The translations under genes were made by a program, and so were the position numbers. Under the pieces are notes generated by a model. The model saw only the letters and a program-made list of their open reading frames with translations. It did no database searches and was not told the origin of the DNA. From positions 310,001-374,000 of the forward strand of contig VWZL01002824.1 of NCBI GenBank assembly GCA_013396915.1: DNA of 64,000 bases. Direction: 5' to 3'. This document shows, piece by piece, positions 13,143-24,510 of this stretch. The stretch is from Stercorarius parasiticus (taxonomy: Eukaryota > Chordata > Aves > Charadriiformes > Stercorariidae). Within the stretch, counting starts at the first letter, position 1, and each line of letters opens with the position of its first letter.

Positions 13143-15346
13143 CTTTTATTTGAGGCAAATGATTGGAAATCCAGGTGTCTTTTCATTCAAGTTTTGTCCA
13201 TCACTTGATCTCTTTCTACCTCTCCGTGTTTTTCATCTGCGAAACAGTGTTGCTTACCTAATATCTCTAAATCTAGTAATACTCGAGGATCTCAATGCAT
13301 CTTGAGAGAAAAGACATTGTAAGAATAAGTACAACAATGATTATGTAATACCAATTATTTTACATTTCCACCTTATATAGATTGAGTCATTTATTTGTTT
13401 TTCATGCATTCCTTCTAGCCTGACTGGGAAGTCTTAATGGACACAAATACATGAGTGCAGACAGAGGATACTGGTGCTCAGTTGACGTATTTTGTGCAGC
13501 TCCGTGCATCACAAAAATTCAGTTGTTAGCTAAGTTTAGTAGTAAATATAAACCTCACTTTTTTGTAAGCAGTGAAAAGGCAGGTTCAGCGGCAGAAAAT
13601 TGTCCTCTATCAGAAAATTTTTTTAGCTTTGACTATAACAACTGAAGTAACTCTCACTGAATCCCATGGAACCAATCGGAACACGGTGTAGGCTGCACAG
13701 GGCACGCATGGGTGTTAGGCAGGGATGGAGACGACTCTCAACCTGTCGTCTTTGGTGATGAGGTTGTCTAAGTGACAAGACCAAGGCAGTGCAGGGACAT
13801 CTCTATACCTGAGAGGACTGTGACAAATGCTAGCAAGGCTGCAGGGGATGTGGCTGAGGCCATCCTCTTGTTCTCTTCTTGATAGGCTTTTTAGGGTCAG
13901 TTTTAGTCCAAACATAAATTTGATCTATTCTTGCAGTAATATAATCTGATGTAATACAATATCACAGGGAAAAATACAAATAAGATATATCCACATATAA
14001 AATGCTTGTATTAACATACTGTCATTAAAAAATGATAGAATCCTACTAGCAAATAGGTTTAAATATAAAAATTTGGGGGGTTTTCTTCTTTTTTTTTTTT
14101 TTTAATGGATGGAACTCAGCTGTAGTTGTCCTATTAAATGTATTATTTTTTTTTCTGTGAACAATACTGAATCAGTTACTGTAACGTAATGTTAATGTAC
14201 TGAACCAAACCCTGACCCAGTACTAGGAATCTGAGTTTGCAGAATTGATATTGCCCTTCACCTCGTACTATCATTACAACCAATATATGCATTTGTATTT
14301 TCAAAACCAGACCTAGAGGATCCTTTGAAAATATGGAACAGAAAACTGGACTTGGAAAAAGCACTGTTGGTCCTCATGTACAAGTAAAGGAGTGCAAGGT
14401 GGAATTCATTTCAAAGTAAATATTATTTTGCTGTGGGCAGTGTTTTAATGAATTGCACAGAAGGAGGATATTTAATTTGCAATTGTCGCATAGAAATTTT
14501 GAGAAACCGGAGGAGGAGAAACAAAGGCAAGATTGATGTCACAAGTCAAACTGGGCAAATTTAATTTTTAATTACCTTTTCATTTTAGTTCTGTGGTCCT
14601 TTATGGATCTCTTGATTATATCCTGTGACTAACAATGAGTTACTCGTTTAGCAATGCAAAGGCTGAGTATGTGCATTTTTTTGAACCCCCCTGCCAAAAA
14701 AAAAAGCCAACCCACAAACAAGCAAACGGAAAAACTCCTCAAAACTCTCAAAAATCCCCTCTCAAAGCTCCTGAAGCTATAATGCCCTGGTATGCAGTAT
14801 CAAAGAGAGATTTAGCATTGTATCAGGAATTATAAAACTCTTGTTATTCTTAGTATGACTGTCAAAAACAGAAGAGTTAGAAATTAAGAGGAAAATTACA
14901 TTACCTGCTTTCTAATAGGCGTATGTAGTGTAAGTCTTAAAAGCATGAACTAACTATGAAGGCACTTGTAATCTGTCAGAAAGATAATGTGCTTTTTTCC
15001 TCTAATCATTTGTTATTTTCCAGTGCAATACAGACTATTAGACATCACATACTTTATATTTTAGAGGATGAGACAACAGCAAAATATGCTGTATGTCTGC
15101 AAAAAAGCAGTAACTCTAAAAAGAGAGGATGTTTCCTTTAGGAATATACACTGTTGTTTAAAAATAGCAGTAATTAATTCTGAAAAGTAGGTTAGTGAAA
15201 TCAATCCCATCATTTTAGGGCAAGTGTCCAGAACAAAGTCTGTTTCCCATCTTTTCTTTCTACCTTAAGCCTGGTTTTTGTTTGTCTCCTGAACTGCCAT
15301 GTTCATTCTCTGGTTCTTGTGGTATTTTTCTGCCTGATAGAAAAAA

Positions 15347-15456
15347 CGTGGGCTACCAGGCCACGTCTTTGCTCTTAATTCCGTGCCTCATAACGAGACG
15401 TAAGACTTGCCAGCGCTGCATTCCCTCGCAGGCGCTGCTCATTGGCGTGACGGGCG
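15347..15456. promoter_or_regulatory. CpG cluster inside the intron (candidate regulatory element)
   Basis: Eleven CpG dinucleotides fall within 110 bases, counted by eye, against a background where CpG is scarce. A further GACGTCAG, close to a CRE-type site, lies at about 15581. In methylated vertebrate DNA such retention suggests an unmethylated regulatory element, a recent insertion or local constraint. An open + frame of 112 codons (15282-15620) spans it, but I recognise no domain, splice context or codon pattern, so I do not call it a gene. Function is unproven. Confidence 0.35.
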
Positions 15457-18400
15457 TTTCTGCCATTCTGAATGTGCTGCTGGGATTGCATTCCTCCAGT
15501 TCTGGCGTGAAACTATGGTTTCAGCTTGGGCACAAAGTTGCCAACTGCTGGTATGTGTCTGTTATAGTAACGAAATCTAAGACGTCAGTGGTTTGCCAGG
15601 TTGCATTGCTATACTTTTGAGTGTAATTATTTGCATTTTTTCCCTGACAAAACAGATTTCTGTTGGGAATGCTATCACGGCAAGATGAAAATGTTTTGTG
15701 GGGACACAGCAGTTTCAGAAACATCTTTGTCATACATGCCAGTATTTAATTTCAACTGGTTTGTATTCACAAAATGGAATCTTTTTGGAATGATAACGCT
15801 GAACTATACCACTTAGGACTGATGCAACTTGTACATCTCTTCTATAAAGAACTAGCAGACTGGTTGGAAAAGTAGGAAAATCAGAAATAACAGAAATGTA
15901 TTTTAAGGGCAGTTGGTACGAAGTCACAGAGCAGCATCCTGGGAAGCCAGGCTGATAAAAATTAGTGCTAGTTGATTGATAACTGAGCTAATCTTGTGAA
16001 GTGAGCTGCGAGGTAAATTGGTAGCAAAGTCCTTGTGTTCGGTATTTTGTGGCTTTAATCCCTCAGCTGTAGGCTATTGATGGAATAACGTTTTCAAACT
16101 CCAAAAAATATTATAGTATTTCTCGTATTCATATGCAACGTGGTCTTTAGCATGTTTACTGTTAAGAAGACCAAAGTCTGATGCCTCGTCTGGCAGTATC
16201 TGGACATAAAATGTGAGAGACCTCAAGTTCTCTTGAGGGAGCGTCGGAACATCTCAACATCATGGTGTGCTCGGGTAAAAATCAGTATCAGAAGAAAAGC
16301 TCCAAACTACATCCTTCCCTTCCAGAGGGTTTTCTGGGCCCTACCGATACCCCTTTTTGTCTCTCTATCTCTGACTTGATATCAGTTGACAGACTTTTCT
16401 CATTTGCTTGCTTATAAGAAAAAGACTTCACATATATATAAGTTAGTCTCTTCCAAAAGTTCGTATCTCTAGACTAGCTTGTGAGGTCTCTAATGAAAAC
16501 ATGCTATAACTCATTCATATCATGCTGGTCCATAAATCCTCCAGGGGTACCTAGTGACCCCGGGAGCTTGTTGCCCTCAGAACTTGTGGGGATGCCTGCA
16601 GAAAGCATAGCTTGTTCTCCAACACTTGTACTTCACCAATAATCTCTGAGAAGGCAAAATAAATAAAAAAATAGAACATAGTTGAAAAGCAATAGAAAGA
16701 AGGGCTATGTTTTATGCCAATTTAGTTTAAAAAAAAAATAAAAATCTCCAAAACGAGATCGTCTGAAGTAGTTGGGAAAGCTGAGGTAATGTAACAGCTG
16801 TGGGCAGGTTTTCTCCCCACTTCTTAATATAGACGGAATTGATTAGTTGGGTGTAGTATAGTGCTGCGTGTGTCAAGTAGGTACAAAATGGTTGTTCTCA
16901 CGAGAAAATTGCATGCAGACTTAGCACATGATAAGCTGTCTTGTGTTAACACAAATTGCCTCGTTCTTGAAATGGAAAGTGACTGGGAGAGCTATAGAGG
17001 ATGTTTGTATAGTCTGAGCTATGCACATATTCTGGGAAAAAGAAGAATTACAAAATTCCTCTATGCTCTACTTCAGAAAGTGTTTTGCTGAGGAGAATAC
17101 AGAGAGAAACATTGTGCTGGAATAAAAATGTGTATTTTTATTTGCTTGTGAACTTGAAAAAATAAAATAAAGTTGTTCTACGCAATGATAGTGAGCTTCA
17201 TCTTGTAGAAATAAGCAGTTTGAGTTAAAAATAAGCCACTTGAGTTAGCATAATGCAAGAAACTTGTAGAAGCATAAATAAAATGGTTTTATCATGCTTT
17301 TATAACCCAGAAAACTGCCAATGGGGCAGCTTGAAACTCTTAAAATCAATTAATTTCTGTCTATGAAAAAACATGAAACATGCTAAATCAGGGAAAAACA
17401 TTTTAGTTGTAGGTACCTGGAAAAAAATTATTGAAAAGCATACCCTCTCAACTATAACTGTAGCGCTTTTGCTACAATGCTATAATTAATGGCCAATGAA
17501 AGAAACTTTTACAGCTAATGTACGATCCCCAGACACATGGTGCATTAGTTATTTTCACCGAGTGTTCCTGCCATTTTTTTATGTTGAATATTCACATCTG
17601 TTTCGTAATGCAAAGTAAGTTAATACTTTTTTAAAGACCTTAAAGACATGCTTTTCAGCTGAAATGGGAGTTTAAAGTACATTGTGTTCAGAACAAAACA
17701 GTGTTTTCTGTACTGTGTCAGCAGCTTGGTTGAGAATTTGATAGCTTTTTTCCCCTTTGTACCATTAATTGCTTTTAGGTATTTCTGAGAAGTGCAAGTG
17801 CCTCACAAGGGACAATTCTCCCATTTGAGTGAAGTTTGAGTACTGTGTTAAGCTTGCCTACTGTACAGAGTCATGTGAACTTACAAAAATATTTAGGAAT
17901 GTACGACCAGAATGGGTTGCAGACAGGCTGAGTTTCCAGGGATAAAAGGAAAATTTGTTCAACTCTCCCTCTCACCGTATACACCATAAACTAGCCACTC
18001 CATTAATTGCTTTCCAGCACTCCATTAAGAACACTGAAGCTTCAGTTCAAAATGATGTCCCTAAAAATTATAATGTGTCAGAGGAGAAGAAATTGTAATG
18101 TGTCACAGGGTTGTTTTGTTTGTTTGGTTTTTTTTAAATTTTCTTTTTATGTCTTTGGCACAGTAACCAATAAATCCTCATCAGTCCAAATCTGAGAGCT
18201 ACTTTAACCATGAGTATGCCAGTAAGGTACACCAACACAGACACCTGAAATTTTTTCAGGTTCCCAGCGTGAACTACCCAACGCTCCCTCTCCTAGCCTT
18301 TTTTTTGTGAAAAAGGAGAAGAGGGAAAGCTCCTGAAGCTGTGTTCTGCATCAAGCAAGAAATAAAAAATACTGCTGGTCCTTGCAGATACCCAGAGAGG

Positions 18401-20429
18401 ATTCAACTCTGGATATGCAAAAATTCATGTCAGAAGCTGCAATTTCTAGCTTGGAGTAAGCCCTGTCTGGGCACAAACCCCCTTCCTTCACAGTTTCAAA
18501 CTGTATTTTGAACAATTTGAAGGCTGCTCCAAATCTTTATTTCTGTAAGAGCTAAACTTTTTTTTAAATTTCTACTCTTTCTAATTTGTGATCTAAATGT
18601 ACTTATAGCCTATTTTTATCCACATGACTTTATAGTACTGTTATCCTTTAATTTAAACTAATCCCTTTCTTGTTGAAGGGGTCACCATTTATAAACAATG
18701 GTGTAATACTCACTTCCCTTGTCTAAGCAAGCCAAAAATATGATAATCTCTTAGTGACATCATGAAAATAACCATGAAATGTATGCATCCTTAAAAAAAA
18801 TATTTATGGGCACAAAGCCTGAAGCGTTTCTAAAAGTAAGATGATTATCTGCAAAGATTTATTTTGTATGTAATGACAATGTATTCTTTTTTTGTAGTCT
18901 AAAAAATGGGTCTGAATCCAGTTTATTGAATGCTTAGACAAGTACAATTTCAGCTCAGTTTAACGTTCAGAAGTGATGTTCATGTTGTAAAACTCTCATG
19001 CAGCTGCATACAAGGAGGACCCCTCTGGAGAATCTACGTGTAGTAAATATCCTTGAGAAGTTCACTGGGATTTTAGGGTTTAGGACATCTGTATAAAGCT
19101 GCTTTCTCTGGTCTTGTGTAACCAGCCAGCTCTGACCAAATTGATGCTTGGAGAGGCCCAGTGAACCTTTAAAGCTTTCTGCTGATGGCATTGAATTGAT
19201 TCCTACTTCTCTTCCTACTTTTTTTTGTGTTGTCCCTATTTTCTAGTTGAGTGCTGACATTACTGTATGGGTGGGGGACGTTCTTACATTCTTTTATTTT
19301 CCCCTTCTCTAGAATTGAGAATTCAGTTAACTGATCATATTTTCTTTTTTCTTTTTTTTTATTTTTTTATTCACACTGTCATTTGCACAGAGATAGAGGG
19401 TAAAATACAGACCTTTTGTTACGGGCCTTCTCTCCCAATTTCCTTGCGTTCAGGTGTGTGAGTAGCGATCTGTCATGATTGCTTTGTACTTTATCTGCAT
19501 AAATCAAATTAAATGCTTTTTCTTCAGAAGGAAAACAAGACATTTCACTTATTTTTTCCTATTGACTATGTTATTGCACAGCAGCTGCTGCCTGATTTCA
19601 TATACCTTTCTATTCATGTATTCAGGTTCTGTCTTACCGTAAGAGGAGAAAATTAATCTTAGCTAATAGCTCTGACATAATTTCTCCTTCATTCAGCCAT
19701 TTCCTACTTTTATACTGCCTTGTTCTAATTTATGTTAAGCAGTGACAATGAAAGGAAAAGCATTTAACAAAGTATAAAAATGGTATCAAAAAATCATAAA
19801 TATTAGCAGAGGGGTGGAGGACACACACAGAACACGGGAAGGCACCTAACCGTCTGGAAGGGGTTAGCAATAGCATGTGTTGGAAATAGTCTTTATGCAG
19901 ACTTTCTTCTTTCATTCATACTGACATAGGGAAATTTCTGGTCTTCTCACCTCTGTGTTGAGTCACCATGCTAATGGATGCATGCGCTAAAGTTTTGTTT
20001 TGTCATTTCGGGCCTCTCTCCTTTGAAAATTCCCCAAAGTTCTCTGGTTTTAGGTGAAATATTCATTTCCTAAGCATGTAATTCCTATAGCATTATTAAA
20101 AAAATAAATAAATCTGCCCTTTGTCATTGTATTTGTGTTCTCACATCGTTCTGTCTGTTATTTTTCTTGTGTTGAAATAACCTATTGGGTACTTCTCTTT
20201 TACATGTAGTATTCTATACCTGCATAATTATTTAAAGTTCCATAAATGTGCACGAAGTCCTATATTCTTACTTACTTGTGGCCCATTTCTCCCACAAATC
20301 CAGTCAAACGTTTTTGTGTGATGATTCCTCAATAAAAGAATTAGGATTTAATTCTCACATAAGCGAGCTAAGCCAAGTTTCCTACCTTCAGCCCGCCTAA
20401 TGCCTCTTGGTAGCCCTTGTGGCTTTCCA

Positions 20430-20450
20430 CACCTCCGTGTTACGGAGGTG
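20430..20450. repeat. Perfect 9-bp hairpin
   Basis: The arms CACCTCCGT and ACGGAGGTG are separated by a GTT loop. It is a compact, stable inverted repeat with no visible neighbouring element that would explain it. Confidence 0.85.
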
Positions 20451-22045
20451 CTATTCCCTAACGCTCCACTCCTTTTCGCAGGAACAGCCCATGTTTCTTC
20501 AGAAAACATAGCTGGCATGCTGCTGAGCAGCCATTTCATTAGCAAGCATTTTAGGGAAAAAGGTAGGTGCGGGCTGGGAAGTGAAACTCTGGTTGATAGC
20601 TACAAGGAGTACAGAACCATAATTTATGAAGTATGTACTCTGGACACAAGAAGTTGAGCATATGCCAGCAACCAGAGCATGAACTCCTCAGGACTCTGGG
20701 CTGAGGCCAACGTATGCAGAAGCGGGTATAGGCATGTCATTGTTGCTGCTGTTGCTTCAACTTGTGCAACATGCTAACACGCGGTATGCCACGCTTTCTT
20801 TTGCTAAATGAACCTGGCAAATTCCTTGCTTTAAATACTTGATGTGTCTTAGTGAGGTTGAGGTTCAGCGGACTAAAGCTCTAGAATTTTTAATGAACTG
20901 TAAAGCATTAGCTGTGGGCTTATTTATTTACTTTAATGCTTGCATGTTTCAGAGGTTGTAAATCTGTTGCTTTAGTGTACACTGTTGAAGTCACTGGGGG
21001 TACACTATGAAGAATTCCCATTGATTGCCCAACTTGCCTGGTAAATTATTCACGTATAAAAGCAGATGTAGGTACTGTTTTCATTAACTGGATTTACACA
21101 AAACTTAAAGTTTATAAAATACCTGGGAAGGGTAAACAGCATGTACACCTCTTTGTGATTCACGGGCAGACTTCCACGAAATGAAGAAAATTTTCTGAAA
21201 CCAAAGCTTTACTCGTGACCCATTTAAGTCATTGTGTAGTTCAACAACATTTAAAAGATGATATATGGGATATATGGAAAAACAAACCCTAATGAAGTGT
21301 GGTGAGCCAGCAAGAAGCAGACAGGATCACGCAAGGTATTATCAGTCTTGCAGAATGACTGAAAGAACCTTTTATACTTGTTTACAGATTTTACTGTCAA
21401 ACTTTAGTAATGGGCTCACGTGGAAAGAGTAATCTGTGAGAGCAGCTGCCTGCTGACTTTCCTACTTCAATCCACAGCCTGAACTAAAACTAGAAATGGT
21501 ATCTTTTCTTCCTTCAATATTGAGATAGTAGTATAGCTGGGCAACTTGTATTGATCTTGACTTTGAGAACAATCCTTCAATAAGCAATATTGTTTTGGTG
21601 GTATTACCTCTAGCTCATAAGTCGATGTTCTGACATTAAGAATAGCACAACTCATCATGAATTTCTAACTTAGAGCTACACAGGAGTGCACTGTTTGCGT
21701 TAATTGCTAGGATAAATTCGGGTTAGTTAAGTATGAACTAATAGATCAGAGCGATACTGCCAGTTTGGCAATATTTTTTTCTAAATTCAATTACCTTGCA
21801 TTTCCCATTGAAGTTTCAATCTCCTGTGCGATACAGAATGAGCATGGGTTCAAAGAAATTAAAAAAGAGAATGCATGTGCATGTATGTATAATATCAGTG
21901 CCAATTTGCCAGCGGTGAGCCTGAAGGAAGGCAGCCTGCCTGCTCCACCACTCACCCAGAAAGTCAGCAGAACAGTCAATCAGCCAATTACCCAGCAAGC
22001 TATCTACATCCCAGAATACTAAAAGTCAAAGCAATTTTTTTTGTT

Positions 22046-22075
22046 CTTTACTGGCATTTCCTTTACTGGCATTTC
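22046..22075. repeat. 15-base tandem duplication
   Basis: Two perfect adjacent copies of CTTTACTGGCATTTC. The perfect identity suggests a fairly recent slippage event. Confidence 0.95.
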
Positions 22076-24018
22076 TCCTTTTGCGTGTCAGCTGTTCTGT
22101 GCATTTTCTGTATGTTAAAATTGGGAATGTATAATCTGTGTTTTCTGGCTTATTCGCTTGTATTTTCCTAATCAGATACTTGTTTCATTAATTATATTAC
22201 TAAAGGGATTTCTAGGTATTATTTTTATTACTGTTCTATTTGCTTAAGTGTACCATTTAGTTTTATCCTACCTGACTTTATAGAATTAAATTGAAGGTGG
22301 CTCTTTTGCTTCTTATTTGCTTCAAACAACATCAGAGAAAAGACTTAAGGGAACAATGCAAGAAGGGGCTGATAGAAACACAATATGAGGCACTGCTGCA
22401 GGTCGTTATCCTCTGACCCCTCTTGGCTCCCTCCTCCTCTTTCCTCGGAGACGGAGGCAATGGAAGTGATTAGAGCTTACCACACCTTGTGGAGGAAGGT
22501 TACAGTTTGGGTAAGGAAAATATCCTTATGTATACCCCTTGATGATTTCTGCTTCCAGGTTCTTTTGTCTATTATTGGCAGGTAAGCTGTATTAGAAGAT
22601 TTTGGAAAAAACAGTGATTGTCATCTCAAAATTAACTGGAGCCAAAGAAGTATCTTTTATCTCAATCTAAACAAACCTCCCTCTAAAGTGATGCTGGAGG
22701 TCAGTCTATTCTTGATAGAACGCAATTTTCAGCAGCAGCAAGTACATCAGGAATCATTTGATCTGCATGATTTTTGCTTAGAATAATGCTCAACAGCCCA
22801 GTTTCTACAGACTTCCCATACTTCTGGATTGCTTGGGTTTTTTAATATACTCTGAACAGTCATAAGTTTGGGTAGCTATTCTTGGTTTGTTTGGTTGCAT
22901 GATGAATATGGGTCATAAATTCCTTTTCCGAGGAAAAAACCATCTAACTTACTGTACTACAGAACTCTTTCTAAATATGTTTTATGCACTATTTTTATAA
23001 CTTTTCAGTAGAATTGTATACAGTGTTTTCCTAGAATGTAATAGATACTGTCATTAAAAGTAGTGTTGCCATCCTTTAGGTGAACATAAAATATTTATAA
23101 GATTATTTGTCCAAAACTTTCCTTTAAAAATCTTCCAAAATGATAATGAAACATTTAAAAGGTTAAAACTTTAATTTTGAGATCTTTTTTCTGCCTATAT
23201 GAAAGTCTCTTCTGAAAACTTAGAACGGATTTGTTCTAATTCTGTATTTTTGATCTCTAGTGGTTGTTGTTTGGTTCATTTTAGGTTAAGCCAGGGGTTA
23301 ACGTCTTACAGAGATTCATTAACAAGCAGCTGGGTTCTTTCTGAGGACAAATGGAAAAGTGTTTTGGCCAAGATTTAAAGAAATTATGCAAAATTGAGAT
23401 TTTTATCCACTCCCCTCTCCTCCCTCAACACTTTTGTGTTCAAATTTGAAATATTCAGACTTGAAATCTGGCAGAGATTTGTCTGTGTGTTTCAGATGTG
23501 GTATTGCACAGTTCAATAATGATCTGTTTTCATTTGGCTGAGATGCAAGCTTTTAAACAATACATGTTACATTTGTGCAAAGATTTATATTAAACAATGG
23601 AATCAATGATTTAATAACACTCCCCTGGTACATTTTATATGTGTATGTATCATACGTAAACACTGTGGAAATTCCCAGTAAAAGTAATTCTTGCAGTAAC
23701 TTGCTGGATTTGTGTGTATAAAGATGCATACAGGACTCTGGACTGTAATTAACAGTAGTGTATGTGAATGAAATGTATTGATGGAAAACATTGCAGCTTT
23801 GTTATTTGGGGACTGGAATATGAGAATTCTGATTACCAAGTCGTCGTGCATGATGATGGCCTTATAATATTAGTGGTTTAGTGTGCTTATAAATGATTAT
23901 CAGAAGTTGTGCAATATATGTGCAAAACATTTAATTAAAAAAAAAGAAATTTCTCGCCTGAAAAGCTAATACCACGTTGTCACTTAAAAAAAAAAAAAGG
24001 TAAATTTTGCAAATGCAG

Positions 24019-24510
24019 TGTCATGGGTTAACCCCAGCTGGCAGCTAGGACCATGCAGCCGATTGCACAGTTCTCCCCCTTCCCCCAAGAAGGGCAGAGA
24101 GAAGAGAGAGAAAATGAGGGGAGAGGAAAAGGTAAAAACCTCATGGGTTGGGATACAGACAGTTTAATAAAATAATAACAGAAAAGGAAAATAATAATAA
24201 TAATGGTGATGATGACACAAGTCACTCTCACCACCCGGTGAATTGTTACCTTCCTGAACAATGATTGCGGATTTCCCCACTGGCCAACCCCCACTTATAT
24301 ACTGAGCATGACTTCTGTGGTAAGGAATATTCCACTGGCAGCTCCATTGTTCTGTCTGTGCTCCTTCTCAGTTTCTATGGGAAGCTAAAAAGAGTACTTG
24401 AAAAGTATAAACGTGGCTTAGCAATAACTAAACAAATAGGCACTATTGACATTCCTTTCACAGCAATCACAAGAAAGAAAATTAACACTTTCCCAGCTGA
24501 AACCAGGACG
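24019..24510. mobile_element. Solo LTR of an avian endogenous retrovirus
   Basis: The block begins TGTCATGGGTTAACCCCAGC and ends close to AAAATTAACACTTTCCCAGC then GAAACCAGGAC, which matches a long-terminal-repeat type I know as widespread in neoavian genomes. Inside are a TATA-like CTTATATACTGAGCATGACT stretch at about 24294-24312 and an AATAAA-like TTTAATAAAATAATAAC segment at about 24162-24178. No gag, pol or env remnant flanks it, so it is a solo LTR left by recombination. The expected terminal CA has become CG. The flanks TGCAG and TTCAG match at four of five bases and may be a decayed target-site duplication. It includes a short (TAA)n tract near 24189-24204. The exact family name and its own orientation need a library search. 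Confidence 0.8.

Larger units (their letters stand above)
11848..24018 (+). other. Intron, segment between the first CR1 and the LTR
   Basis: This is AT-rich intronic DNA. Features noted inside it are the two-frame-open patch at 12091-12400, an 18-base tandem duplication at 13108-13142, a T15 run at 14089-14103, a CpG cluster at 15347-15456, a 9-bp hairpin at 20430-20450, a 15-base tandem duplication at 22046-22075 and an A13 run at 23986-23998. No exon, RNA gene or further complete mobile element was recognised. Confidence 0.65.

Noticed and set aside
15282..15620. 112-codon + frame over the CpG cluster
   Set aside because: It was considered as a hidden exon or small gene, but there is no promoter, splice evidence or recognisable product. 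Only the CpG cluster is reported.
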